Shown: positions 7,100 through 16,149, numbered from the stretch's first letter. The stretch: DNA of 32,024 bases from Sphingopyxis soli (GCF_018682675.1 NZ_JAFMTR010000040.1:1-32024); one strand, 5' to 3'. Notes: generated from the letters alone by a model not told the origin. Numbers and translations are program-made.

Positions 7100-9898
7100 T
7101 CAATCCTTGCGCACGTCGGCGAGCAGCGCGGCGAGGCCCGCGAACGGGCTGTTGGGCGACGGGCCGCGCCGTTGCGGGCGGTCGGGGCGCGGCGAGCGCG
7201 GCGCGGCGTTGGCGGGGGCCGGGCTTCCGTGCTTCTGGCCGGGCTTCTGACCATGCTTCGGTCGCCGGCCGGCGCCCGACTTGGCGTGCGAGCGCTCTGC
7301 CTTGCCCTTGTTGGCGGCAGGGGCGTTTTCGTGCGGTTGCCCCTTGCCATGCTTGCGGCGCTGGCGCTTGTCGGGATGCTTGAGCCCCGCCCAGCGCCAG
7401 CGCTGCAGCGCAGGGTCGCCGACGGTGCGGAAGCCGAAGCTTTGCAGCAGCGCGCGGCGCGTCTCCTCGTCAAGGCCCAGCGAGGTGGCGAGCGCGGGGT
7501 CGATCGCGAACCCCGGCGGCAAGGCGGCGGCGGCGTCGTGGCCGTCGTCGGGATGGTGCGCGTCATGATGGTCGTCGGCGCCCGCGCGCGCCTTGCCGGG
7601 GATCGCCGTCGCCTGGATGCGCGCGGCGTGCGCCTGGCGCGCCAGCCGCTCGGCCATGTCGATGCGCAGCCAGCCCGAGGCGCAGCGGCGGAAGCCCGCG
7701 ATGCGCAGGCCCGTATGGCTGCCGGTCTTCTGCAAGACCGCGCCCTGCGGCGGCAGGGCGGGAATCGTCTCGCCGTGCTGCGCGGCGAGCAGCGCGGCGC
7801 GCCAGCGCACCGCCTCGGGCTTCAGAAGCTGGTGGTGGAAGATGTCGAGCGAGCCGATGGTGAGGCCGAGCTTGCGGAGCTGCGGCCGCTCCTCGGCGCT
7901 CATCGCCTCGAGCTGCGCCTCGACCGAAGCGCGCGGGACGGTGCCGCCGCCGTCGACGAGCGCCGCGAGCAGCGCGCGGACGCGCGGCGGGGTGAAGAGG
8001 TCGCCCGCCGCCTCGCCCATCGCGGCGAGCGGCCCCGCGTGGCGCGCAAGCTGCTGCGCGACGAACATCTGCAGCCGCTCGGAAATCGCCTGAACCTGTT
8101 GCGGCTCGAGGCGGCGCAGCGATGCGTCGATATGGATCGCGGGCTGGACCAGCGTCGGCCCGCGCGCAAGCGTCGCGACGACATGGCCGTGCCAGGCTAG
8201 GCGCGGCGCCGCGCCGGCTTCGCTGACGAGCGACAGCGCATTATCCTCGCCCGCCGCCAAGGTCGCGGCGCGGCGCGACAGTTCACCGCGCAGATGTTTC
8301 TCGGCCGCCGCGAGCAGCAGGCGGTGGTCGCTCGCGCGGGCGCGCGCATCGACCTTGAACGAAAAGCCCTTGAGCGTGCCGATCGGCTCGCCATCGACCG
8401 CAACGGTGCCGTCGGCAGCAACCGCGACGGGAAGCGAGGCGTGGCGTTGCCCGGCATCGCGGATCAGCAGCGCGAGGCGGCGGTCGACGAACCGCTGCGC
8501 GAGCGCGGCGTGGAGCGCGTCGGAGAGGCGCGATTCAAGATCCTGCGTCCGCTCGGTCCATCCGGCGCCGCCCGCGATCCAGTCGCCGCGCTGCGCGATG
8601 AAGCAGAGCGTGCGCACCGCGGCGATGCGGCTCGCGAGCTGGTCGATGTCGCCGTCGGTGTCGTCGAGCCGCGCGAGGCGTTTGGCGAACCAGTCGGGAT
8701 CGATCATCCCGTCGCCGCCCGTCCGCCATTGCCAGAGCCGCAGCACGGTGCGGCTGTGATGCTCGGCGCCCAATTGCTCGAAATCGGGAAGGCCGCAGAC
8801 GTCCCACAGGCGCGCGACCGCCTCGGGCTCGTGTCCCCGCATCCGCACTTCCATGTCGCCGGCAAGATGCTTCAGGACCGCGATATCGACCGCCTCGGGC
8901 GCGGGGCGCAATGTCGGCTGCCCCGGCGGCTGCGCAAGATCGGCGAGCAGCACGTCGAGCGTGTCGTAGCGCGGGGTCGGGTTGCGCCAGAAGAGGCTGC
9001 CGAGCGGCGGGAAATGATGTCCCTCGATCGCCAGGATTTCCTCGGGCGTGAAGCCGCCCTGCGGCAGGCCGACGGTGCCGAAACTGCCGTCCTGCTGGTG
9101 CCGTCCGGCGCGCCCCGCGATCTGTGCCATTTCGGAGACCGTCAGGCGGCGGAGGCGGCGTCCGTCGAATTTCTGCAGGCTCGCGAAGGCGACATGCTGG
9201 ACGTCGAGGTTGAGCCCCATGCCGATCGCGTCGGTCGCGACGAGATAGTCGACCTCGCCCGCCTCGAACATCGCGACCTGCGCGTTGCGCGTCTTGGGGC
9301 TGAGCGCCCCCATGACGACTGCGGCGCCGCCCGAGAAGCGGCGGAGCATTTCGGCGATCGCGTAAACCTCCTCGGCCGAGAAGGCGACGATTGCCGAGCG
9401 CTTGGGCAGCCGCGACAGCTTCGATGGTCCGGCGTAGCTCAGGGTCGAGAAGCGCGGGCGGGTGATGATCTCGGCCTCGGGAACGAGGCTCCGGACCAGA
9501 CCCCTGGTCGTCGCCGAGCCGAGGATCATCGTCTCCTCGCGCCCGCGCGCCCGCAGAAGGCGGTCGGTGAAGACATGGCCGCGCTCCGGATCGGCGCCGA
9601 GCTGGACCTCGTCGATGCCGACGAAGGCGACGTCGCGGTCGATCGGCAGCGCTTCCATCGTCCCGAGCAGGTAGCGCGCGCCCGGCGGCATGATGCGCTC
9701 CTCGCCCGTCACCAGCGCGACCTCGGCCGCGCCCTTGATCGCGACGACGCGGTCGTAAACCTCCCGCGCAAGCAGGCGCAGCGGGAAGCCGATCATGCCG
9801 CTGGCATGGGCGGTCAGGCGCTCGACCGCCAAATGGGTTTTGCCGGTGTTGGTGGGGCCAAGGACAGCCTTGACCGGGGTGGAAGAGAAAGACGTCAT
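7100..9898 (-). CDS. SUV3-like superfamily 2 RNA helicase
   Basis: A 932-residue DExH-type helicase related to the mitochondrial SUV3 group that is common in alphaproteobacteria. Walker A is GPTNTGKT (14-21), motif II is DEVQ (96-99), motif III reads GSAT, and motif VI is QIAGRAGRHQQDG. These support ATP-driven unwinding, probably of RNA. After the helicase core and a long helical region comes a basic tail of roughly 95 residues, rich in Lys, Arg, His, Gly and Pro, likely disordered and RNA-binding. The start at the ATG at 9898 (MTSFSSTPVK) puts the P-loop close to the N-terminus as in homologues. No strong ribosome binding site is visible, so an upstream start cannot be excluded (the frame is open to 9994). 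The S4 gene follows directly. Confidence 0.88.
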   Translation of the reverse strand: MTSFSSTPVKAVLGPTNTGKTHLAVERLTAHASGMIGFPLRLLAREVYDRVVAIKGAAEVALVTGEERIMPPGARYLLGTMEALPIDRDVAFVGIDEVQLGADPERGHVFTDRLLRARGREETMILGSATTRGLVRSLVPEAEIITRPRFSTLSYAGPSKLSRLPKRSAIVAFSAEEVYAIAEMLRRFSGGAAVVMGALSPKTRNAQVAMFEAGEVDYLVATDAIGMGLNLDVQHVAFASLQKFDGRRLRRLTVSEMAQIAGRAGRHQQDGSFGTVGLPQGGFTPEEILAIEGHHFPPLGSLFWRNPTPRYDTLDVLLADLAQPPGQPTLRPAPEAVDIAVLKHLAGDMEVRMRGHEPEAVARLWDVCGLPDFEQLGAEHHSRTVLRLWQWRTGGDGMIDPDWFAKRLARLDDTDGDIDQLASRIAAVRTLCFIAQRGDWIAGGAGWTERTQDLESRLSDALHAALAQRFVDRRLALLIRDAGQRHASLPVAVAADGTVAVDGEPIGTLKGFSFKVDARARASDHRLLLAAAEKHLRGELSRRAATLAAGEDNALSLVSEAGAAPRLAWHGHVVATLARGPTLVQPAIHIDASLRRLEPQQVQAISERLQMFVAQQLARHAGPLAAMGEAAGDLFTPPRVRALLAALVDGGGTVPRASVEAQLEAMSAEERPQLRKLGLTIGSLDIFHHQLLKPEAVRWRAALLAAQHGETIPALPPQGAVLQKTGSHTGLRIAGFRRCASGWLRIDMAERLARQAHAARIQATAIPGKARAGADDHHDAHHPDDGHDAAAALPPGFAIDPALATSLGLDEETRRALLQSFGFRTVGDPALQRWRWAGLKHPDKRQRRKHGKGQPHENAPAANKGKAERSHAKSGAGRRPKHGQKPGQKHGSPAPANAAPRSPRPDRPQRRGPSPNSPFAGLAALLADVRKD

Positions 9899-10046
9899 TG
9901 TCGTTGGCACCACGCTGACACGCTCGCGCCCGCCGCGCAACAGCCGATCGTCGGACGGTACGGGAGAGCGCGCATTTTTCCGCACGCGACACACCGCATC
10001 GCGCGGCCGCCACGGCCCACCGCAGGACTCCCGCGATGCCCAGCCA

Positions 10047-10062
10047 TTAAATTGACTTTAAC
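10047..10062 (+). promoter_or_regulatory. CtrA-type box TTAA-N7-TTAAC
   Basis: The bases TTAA (10047-10050), seven bases, then TTAAC (10058-10062) match the full alphaproteobacterial CtrA consensus exactly. The box lies in the 295 bp divergent region, 132 bases before the M23 peptidase start and 149 bases from the helicase start. Such exact sites are rare by chance in DNA this GC-rich. An overlapping TTGACT (10052-10057) could be a -35 hexamer, so CtrA might act over a promoter. Confidence 0.5.
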
Positions 10063-10193
10063 GACCTTTCTTTACAGACAGCGGGCCGAAAAGATCATTC
10101 GGCGGCCGGGTCAAAGGGAGGCCCGCCGAGCGGGGGTTGCATTTTTTGTTCCAGCGCCACGAACCCATATCGGGTCACGAGCCCATTGCCGGT

Positions 10194-11732
10194 ATGTCCG
10201 GCAATACGGCCGTGCTGTCGATGGCGCAGGCGATTCCGTTTCGCCCGGCGCGCGCCGATCCAGAACCGCTGTCGTGGCGCGACCGGCTGGCGCATCTCGA
10301 CCTTGTTCCCGACCTTGGCGCCGATATCGGTTCGCGGGACTGGTGGCGCGGCCTCGCGACGCTGACGCTGCTGTGCGGCGCCGCCATTTCGACCTTTCCC
10401 GGCGTCAAGCCGCTGTCGGTGCGGGCGCCCGCGCTCGACGCCGCCGATTTCAACGAAGCCCGCGCGCAGATGATCGTGCCGCTGGCATTCGGCGGCGACA
10501 CCGGCCGCCACATGGCGGCGACCGACGCCGTCCGCCCGCTTGCCCAGACCCCCGAACGCCCGCAGATCGAACTGACCGCAACCTTGGGGGCCGGCGACAG
10601 CTTCGCCCGCGTCCTCGAACGCTCGGGCGTCGGCGGCGGCGACGCGCAGGCGATCGCGGCGCAGGTTTCGAGCGCCGTTCCGCTTGCCGACATCGCCCCG
10701 GGCACGCGCGTCGACCTGATCCTCGGCCGCCGCGCCGCGCGCACGATGCCGCGCCCGGTCGACGCGCTCGCGATGCGCGCGCGCTTCGACCTGCGGATCG
10801 AGATGGAACGCGAGGGCGGCCGCCTCGTCATGCGCCGCATCCCGATCGCGGTCGATTCGACCCCGCTGCGCATCCGCGGCACGGTCGGCGGCAGCCTCTA
10901 TCGCTCGGCGCGCGCCGCGGGCGCGTCGCCCGAGGTGATCCAGTCGTACCTCCGCGTCATCGGCCGCCAGATTTCGGTGGGCAGCGACATACGGTCGAGC
11001 GACCAGTTCGACATCATCGTCGAGCATCGCCGCGCCGAGACGGGCGAAAGCGAGACGGGCAAGCTGCTCTACGCGGGCCTCGTCCGCGGCGGCAAGGCGA
11101 AGCTGTCGATGATCGAATGGACTGTCGAGGGCCGCACCCAATGGTTCGAGGCGTCGGGCGTCGGCGAACGGCGCGGCGGCATGGTCCGCCCGACGAACGG
11201 GCGCGTCACCTCGACCTTCGGGATGCGCCGCCATCCGATTCTCGGCTATCGCCGGATGCACAGCGGCCTCGATTTCGGCGGCGGTTATGGCGCGCCGATC
11301 TATGCCGTGAACGACGGCTTCGTCACCATCGCCGGTCGCACCGGCGGCTTCGGCAATTATGTCAAGCTCAGCCACGGCGGCGGTCTCGGCACCGGCTATG
11401 GCCATATGAGCCGCATCGCGGTGCGCCCCGGCCAGCACGTCTCGCGCGGGCAGGTGATCGGCTATATCGGGTCGAGCGGCCTGTCGACCGGCCCGCACCT
11501 CCATTACGAAGTCTATCGCAACGGCGTCCCGGTCAATCCGATGTCGGTCGCTTTCGTGACCCGCGCGCGGCTCGAGGGGCAGGCGCTCGCCAACTTCCGC
11601 GCGCGCATCCGCCAGCTGACCTCGGTCGCGCCGGGCGCCGCGATGTCGGCGGTCGTGGCGAAGCCTGCCGAGGGCCCCAAGCTCGGTTCGCTCGCCGACG
11701 TCGCAGAGAAGCGGGCCGGCGGCGGCATCTGA
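10194..11732 (+). CDS. M23 (LytM-type) peptidoglycan endopeptidase, membrane-anchored
   Basis: Zinc metallopeptidase predicted to cut peptidoglycan cross-links in the periplasm. Counted from the ATG at 10194 (512 residues), a single membrane segment lies near 52-68 (LATLTLLCGAAIS). A middle region (about 120-320) with an OapA/LysM-like look follows (GDSFARVLERSGV), then a C-terminal LytM domain with the zinc and catalytic residues intact: His356 and Asp360 (MHSGLDF), His404 (GYGHMS), and His435 and His437 (PHLHYE). The start is uncertain. The frame opens at a TTG at 10137, which would add 19 residues; neither start has a clear Shine-Dalgarno sequence. It reads divergently from the helicase and has a CtrA-type box upstream, which suits a cell-cycle role in wall remodelling. 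Confidence 0.9.
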   Translation: MSGNTAVLSMAQAIPFRPARADPEPLSWRDRLAHLDLVPDLGADIGSRDWWRGLATLTLLCGAAISTFPGVKPLSVRAPALDAADFNEARAQMIVPLAFGGDTGRHMAATDAVRPLAQTPERPQIELTATLGAGDSFARVLERSGVGGGDAQAIAAQVSSAVPLADIAPGTRVDLILGRRAARTMPRPVDALAMRARFDLRIEMEREGGRLVMRRIPIAVDSTPLRIRGTVGGSLYRSARAAGASPEVIQSYLRVIGRQISVGSDIRSSDQFDIIVEHRRAETGESETGKLLYAGLVRGGKAKLSMIEWTVEGRTQWFEASGVGERRGGMVRPTNGRVTSTFGMRRHPILGYRRMHSGLDFGGGYGAPIYAVNDGFVTIAGRTGGFGNYVKLSHGGGLGTGYGHMSRIAVRPGQHVSRGQVIGYIGSSGLSTGPHLHYEVYRNGVPVNPMSVAFVTRARLEGQALANFRARIRQLTSVAPGAAMSAVVAKPAEGPKLGSLADVAEKRAGGGI

Positions 11733-11793
11733 CGGCGCGCCGCGCGCACCAATATCCATTTGCCCTCCGCTTCCGCGCCGCTATGCACGCGGC

Positions 11794-12792
11794 ATGACCC
11801 ACGCCCCCTTTCCCGATCTCCGTCTCCGCCGCACGCGCCGCACCGGCTGGAGCCGGGCGATGGTGCGCGAGCATCATCTGACCCCGTCGAACCTGATCTG
11901 GCCGCTCTTCGTCTGTCCCGGCGATGGCGCCGAGGAGCCGATCGCGAGCCTGCCGGGCGTGTCGCGCTGGTCGGTCGACCGGATCGTCGACCGCGCGAAG
12001 GAAGCCGCCGCCGCCGGCATTCCGTGCCTCGCGCTCTTTCCCTACACCGAGCCCGCGCTGCGCCGCGAGGACGGGGCGGAAGCGCTCAATCCCGGCAATC
12101 TGATGTGCCGTGCGACCGCCGCGATCAAGCAGGCGCTGGGCGACGAAATCGGCGTGCTCACCGACGTCGCGCTCGACCCCTATACCAGCCACGGTCAGGA
12201 CGGGCTGATCGGCGACACCGGCTATGTCCTCAACGACGAGACGGTCGAGGTGCTGGTCGGGCAGGCGCTGAACCAGGCGCGCGCGGGCGCCGACATCATC
12301 GCGCCGTCGGACATGATGGACGGCCGCGTCGGCGCGATCCGCGAGGCGCTGGAGACCGAGGGTTTCGGTGATGTCCAGATCATGAGCTATGCCGCCAAAT
12401 ATGCCTCGGCCTTCTACGGTCCGTTCCGCGATGCGGTCGGCTCGCGCGGGCTGCTCAAGGGCGACAAGAAGACTTACCAGATGGACCCGGCGAACGTCGA
12501 GGAGGCGCTGCGCGAAGTCGAGCAGGATCTCGCCGAGGGCGCCGACAGCGTGATGGTGAAGCCCGGTCTGCCGTATCTCGACGTCGTGCGCGCGGTGAAG
12601 GAGCATTTTGCCGTGCCGGTCTATGCCTATCAGGTGTCGGGCGAATATGCGATGATCGAGGCGGCCGCCGCCGCAGGCGCGGGCGATCGCGATGCGCTGG
12701 TGCTCGAAACCCTGCTCGCCTTCCGCCGCGCGGGCGCGTCGGGGGTGCTGACCTATCACGCGCTGCATGCGGCGCGGCTGCTCGGCGCATGA
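11794..12792 (+). CDS. hemB: Porphobilinogen synthase (delta-aminolevulinate dehydratase)
   Basis: Condenses two 5-aminolevulinate molecules to porphobilinogen in heme synthesis. It has 332 residues, a normal length. The two active-site lysines are Lys202 (MSYAAKYAS) and Lys256 (VMVKPGLPYLD). The metal-site segment reads DVALDPYTSHGQDG, with Asp124, Asp128 and Asp136 where zinc enzymes carry cysteines, so this is the magnesium-dependent, cysteine-free type. The start at 11794 lacks a clear ribosome binding site but fits the family N-terminus. The stop overlaps the next gene by ATGA, and it is the first gene of a coupled four-gene run, 61 bases after the M23 gene. Confidence 0.97.
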   Translation: MTHAPFPDLRLRRTRRTGWSRAMVREHHLTPSNLIWPLFVCPGDGAEEPIASLPGVSRWSVDRIVDRAKEAAAAGIPCLALFPYTEPALRREDGAEALNPGNLMCRATAAIKQALGDEIGVLTDVALDPYTSHGQDGLIGDTGYVLNDETVEVLVGQALNQARAGADIIAPSDMMDGRVGAIREALETEGFGDVQIMSYAAKYASAFYGPFRDAVGSRGLLKGDKKTYQMDPANVEEALREVEQDLAEGADSVMVKPGLPYLDVVRAVKEHFAVPVYAYQVSGEYAMIEAAAAAGAGDRDALVLETLLAFRRAGASGVLTYHALHAARLLGA

Positions 12793-13328
12793 TCGAGACC
12801 GCGCGGCTGGTCATGCGGTCGTGGCGCGACGAGGATGTCGCGCCCTTTCAGGCCATTTGCAGCGATCCCGATGTGATGGCGACGCTCGGCCCGCCGCTCG
12901 ACAGGGACGAGACAGCGGCGCTGATCGGGCGCGTCCGCGCGATCGAGGCCGAGCATGGCCACACCTTCTGGGCGCTTGAACGCAAGGAGGACGCGCGGTT
13001 GATCGGCTGGTGCGGGGTGATCCGCGGCAGTGCGGGCCCGGTCGCGGGCAAGGCCGAACTCGGCTGGCGGCTCGCGCGCGACGCCTGGGGTGCGGGCTAT
13101 GCGAGCGAGGCGGCGCGCGGCGCGGCGGACTGGGCGCTGGCGCATCTTCCCGACGACGATCTCTGGGCGATCACCTGGGAAGGCAATGTCCGCAGCCGTG
13201 CGGTGATGGAGCGGCTCGGCATGGCCTATCGCGCCGGGCTCGATTTCGATCATCCGAAGCTGGCGGCGGGCGATCCGCTGCGCCGGCATGTCACCTATTC
13301 GATGGCGAGGACCAAGGCCGCAGCATGA
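12789..13328 (+). CDS. GNAT N-acetyltransferase (RimJ/RimL-like)
   Basis: A 179-residue acetyltransferase of the GNAT fold, closest in pattern to the RimJ/RimL group. It begins METARL-like (MIETARLVMRSWRDEDV), has the GWCGVIR strand, and the acetyl-CoA segment LARDAWGAGYASEAARG, followed by NVRSRAVMERLGM, the usual C-terminal helix motif. The substrate is unknown and may be a protein N-terminus, an amino compound or an antibiotic. The start ATG overlaps the hemB stop (ATGA), and the stop overlaps the next start in the same way, so its translation is probably coupled to hemB. No functional link to heme synthesis is evident. Confidence 0.88.
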   Translation: MIETARLVMRSWRDEDVAPFQAICSDPDVMATLGPPLDRDETAALIGRVRAIEAEHGHTFWALERKEDARLIGWCGVIRGSAGPVAGKAELGWRLARDAWGAGYASEAARGAADWALAHLPDDDLWAITWEGNVRSRAVMERLGMAYRAGLDFDHPKLAAGDPLRRHVTYSMARTKAAA

Positions 13329-15598
13329 CGAACCGCGACGTATCGAGCCCGCGCCGCTGGCTGTTCGTGCTGACGATCCTCGTCGGCAGTTTCCTGTTGT
13401 TCCTCGTCCAGCCGATGGTCGCGCGCATGGTGCTGCCGCGGCTCGGCGGAGCGCCCGCGGTGTGGAACAGCGCGATGCTCGTCTATCAGGCGCTGCTGCT
13501 CGGCGGCTATGCCTATGCGCACTGGCTCGGCCGTTTTGCGGTCCGGCGGCAGGCGGCGGTCCATGTCGCGCTGCTCATCGTCGCGGCGCTGTGGCTGCCG
13601 ATCGGCATTGCGAGCCTTGCGCCGCCCGCGCCGGGGCAGGAGGCGCTTTGGGTGCCGCTGCTGCTGCTCGCCTCGATCGGTCCCGTCTTCTTCGCGGTGT
13701 CGGCGCAGGCGCCGCTGATGCAGCGCTGGTTCGCCGCCGACGCGCGCGCGGGCGATCCCTATTATCTCTATGCGGCGTCGAACCTCGGCAGCTTTGCTGG
13801 GCTGATCAGCTATCCGGCGCTGGTCGAGCCCGCCATGCCGCTGGCGACGCAGAGCTGGCTGTGGACCGCGGGCTATGGCGTGCTGGTGCTGCTCGTCGCG
13901 GCAAGCGGCGCGGCGCGCTGGCGCGGCGAGGCGGTCCACGAGACCGAAGGCGTCGCTGCCGCCGAACCGCGCCCGACCCTGCGCCGCCAGCTCCACTGGC
14001 TGCTGCTCGCGGCGGTGCCTTCGGGCCTGATGCTGTCGACGACGACGCATCTCACCACCGACATCGTCGCGATGCCCTTGCTCTGGGTGCTGCCGCTCGG
14101 CCTCTATCTGCTGAGCTTCGTGATCGCCTTTTCGACCGCCGAGCGGCTGACGCAGATCTTCACGACGATCGCGCCCGCGGTACTGCTGTCGGTCGGCGGG
14201 CTCGCGTTGCTCAGCACCAGCGGGGGCACGATGCTCGTCGCGTTCGCGGCGCTTGCGATGCAGTTCATCGTTGCGGTCGCGCTGCACGGTTATCTCTATC
14301 ATCTGCGCCCCGCAACGCAGCACTTGACGCTCTTCTATCTCGTCATGTCGGCAGGCGGCGTGCTGGGCGGCTTGTTCGCGGCGCTGTTCGCGCCGCTGCT
14401 GTTCGACTGGGTTTACGAGCATCCGCTGCTCGTCCTCGCCGCCGCGATGCTGCTGCCGCTGCCGGCCCTGTTCCCGTGGGACAAATGGGCGAAGCTGTCT
14501 CCCGCGACCGCGCGGACGATCGTCGCCGCGCTCATGGGGGTCGCCGCCTTCGCCTGCTGGAAGATGGTGCAATTGTGGCTCGGCCGGATCGAGGGCGAGG
14601 TTGCGATGTGGGGGGTCCTGCTCTTCGTCATCGGGCTGCTCGTGATCGGGTGGCGATGGGCCTTCGTCCTGGCGCTCGCGATGCTGATGCTGGGGGTCGG
14701 CGGCTGGGACACGCTCCAGGAAAGCTTTACCGGCAACCGCGTGCGCAGCTATTTCGGCGTCTATACGGTCACCGACTATCCCGCCGACAACCAGCGGCGG
14801 CTGGCGCACGGCACGACCTTGCACGGGCTCCAGCGCACCGACGCGCCGCACCGGCTCGAACCGACGACCTATTACGGGCACCAGTCGGGGGTCGGGCTGA
14901 CCCTCGACAAGGCGGAGATGCTGGCCGGTCCCGATGCATCGGTCGGGCTCGTCGGTCTCGGCGCCGGGACGCTGTCCTGCTATCGCAAGCCCGGCCAGCG
15001 CTGGACGATCTTCGAGATCGACCCGGCGATGGCGGAGATCGCGCGCGACCCGTCCAAATTCACCTTCATCAGCGAATGCGCCGCCGACGTGCCGATCGTG
15101 ATCGGCGACGCGCGGCTCCAGATCGCGAAACTGCCGCCGGCGCAGTTCGACATTTTGGTGATCGACGCCTTTTCTTCCGACGCGATTCCGCTGCATCTGC
15201 TGACCGCCGAGGCGATCGGCATCTATGCGCGCGCGCTGAAGCCGGGCGGGGTGCTGTTGATCCACATCTCGAACCGCTTCTTCGACCTCGAGCCGGTGCT
15301 GTCGACCGAGGCGCGGGCGCGCGGCTGGTCGGCGGCGATCCGGATGGATTCGAGCCCCGATGACGTGACCGCCCCCGAGGACATCGGCGTGCTGACCGGA
15401 TCGAACTGGGTCGCCCTGACCGCGACGCCGGAACGCTTGCAACAATTGACGGGCGGACTGAAACCGCGCGAGGATTCGAAGGCCGACGGCGTTTGGGTGC
15501 CGCTCAAGCAACGGCCGGGCTTCCAGCGCTGGACCGACGATTATGCCTCTACCCTGCCCGTACTCCTGTGGGGCCATCTGATCGGAAACCGCGAATGA
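13325..15598 (+). CDS. Fused multi-spanning membrane / spermidine-synthase-like protein
   Basis: A 757-residue protein with two parts. The first roughly 470 residues contain many hydrophobic segments (for example LFVLTILVGSFLLFLVQ, LLLAAVPSGLMLS, MLLPLPALFP), like a transporter-type membrane domain. The C-terminal part (about 500-757) has a Rossmann methyltransferase-like core of the spermidine synthase family, with the nucleotide-binding loop GLGAGT at about 544-549 and VIDAFSSDAIPLHLLT at about 612. The polyamine-synthase signature residues of true SpeE are not apparent, so polyamine synthesis should not be assumed. Start and stop both overlap neighbours by ATGA. The function of this fused family is unknown to me. 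Confidence 0.8.
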   Translation: MTNRDVSSPRRWLFVLTILVGSFLLFLVQPMVARMVLPRLGGAPAVWNSAMLVYQALLLGGYAYAHWLGRFAVRRQAAVHVALLIVAALWLPIGIASLAPPAPGQEALWVPLLLLASIGPVFFAVSAQAPLMQRWFAADARAGDPYYLYAASNLGSFAGLISYPALVEPAMPLATQSWLWTAGYGVLVLLVAASGAARWRGEAVHETEGVAAAEPRPTLRRQLHWLLLAAVPSGLMLSTTTHLTTDIVAMPLLWVLPLGLYLLSFVIAFSTAERLTQIFTTIAPAVLLSVGGLALLSTSGGTMLVAFAALAMQFIVAVALHGYLYHLRPATQHLTLFYLVMSAGGVLGGLFAALFAPLLFDWVYEHPLLVLAAAMLLPLPALFPWDKWAKLSPATARTIVAALMGVAAFACWKMVQLWLGRIEGEVAMWGVLLFVIGLLVIGWRWAFVLALAMLMLGVGGWDTLQESFTGNRVRSYFGVYTVTDYPADNQRRLAHGTTLHGLQRTDAPHRLEPTTYYGHQSGVGLTLDKAEMLAGPDASVGLVGLGAGTLSCYRKPGQRWTIFEIDPAMAEIARDPSKFTFISECAADVPIVIGDARLQIAKLPPAQFDILVIDAFSSDAIPLHLLTAEAIGIYARALKPGGVLLIHISNRFFDLEPVLSTEARARGWSAAIRMDSSPDDVTAPEDIGVLTGSNWVALTATPERLQQLTGGLKPREDSKADGVWVPLKQRPGFQRWTDDYASTLPVLLWGHLIGNRE

Positions 15599-16149
15599 CC
15601 TATAAAGACGTCAGCATCATCGCCGTGAACGGCAAGGCGCCGCAGATCGACCCCAGCGCCTTCATCGCGCCGGGATGCCGGATCATCGGCGACGTGACGA
15701 TCGGCCCCGATGTCAGCATCTGGTACAATTGCGTGCTGCGCGCCGATGTCAGCCGCATCGTCGTCGGCGCGCGCTCGAACATCCAGGACGGCAGCGTCGT
15801 GCATTGCGACGGCCCGATGCCGCACCGGCCCGACGGGTACCCGACGATCATCGGCGAGGATGTGCTGATCGGCCACCTTGCAATGGTCCACGGCTGCACA
15901 TTGGCGGATCGCGCGTTCGTCGGGCTCAAGGCGACGGTGATGAACGGCTGCGTGATCGGCAGCGACGCGATGCTTGCCGCGGGGGCGCTGCTCACCGAGC
16001 ATAAGGAAATCCCGGGCCGCGAGCTATGGGCCGGATCGCCGGCCCGCCGGGTGCGCGAGATCGACGACGCGCAGGCCGCGGGAATGCAGATGGGGGTTGC
16101 GCACTATGTGCAGAACGGCCGCCTGCACAAGGCGGCGGTGGAAGGGTGA
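15595..16149 (+). CDS. Gamma-class carbonic anhydrase-like hexapeptide protein
   Basis: A 184-residue left-handed beta-helix protein built from hexapeptide repeats (for example IIGDVTIGPDVSIW and VIGSDAMLAAGALL). The three histidines of the gamma-carbonic anhydrase zinc site are present as His70 (VVHCDG), His94 (IGHLAM) and His99 (VHGC). Enzymatic activity cannot be judged, because many bacterial members (YrdA/CaiE/PaaY type) have other or no known roles. The longer open frame upstream overlaps the preceding gene. The ATG at 15595 overlaps that gene's TGA (ATGA) and gives the family N-terminus. It is the last gene of the coupled run; the 184 bp inverted-repeat element begins right after it. 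Confidence 0.9.
   Translation: MTYKDVSIIAVNGKAPQIDPSAFIAPGCRIIGDVTIGPDVSIWYNCVLRADVSRIVVGARSNIQDGSVVHCDGPMPHRPDGYPTIIGEDVLIGHLAMVHGCTLADRAFVGLKATVMNGCVIGSDAMLAAGALLTEHKEIPGRELWAGSPARRVREIDDAQAAGMQMGVAHYVQNGRLHKAAVEG

Noticed and set aside
8294..11797. Plus-strand open frame of 1167 codons spanning the helicase antisense and the M23 gene
   Set aside because: It covers two real genes in wrong frames and a promoter region, and the sequence is Arg-rich low complexity.
13295..15577. Minus-strand frame of 760 codons opposite the membrane/spermidine-synthase-like gene
   Set aside because: Low-complexity Arg/Gln/His-rich translation opposite a gene with clear membrane segments and a Rossmann motif; no ribosome binding site.
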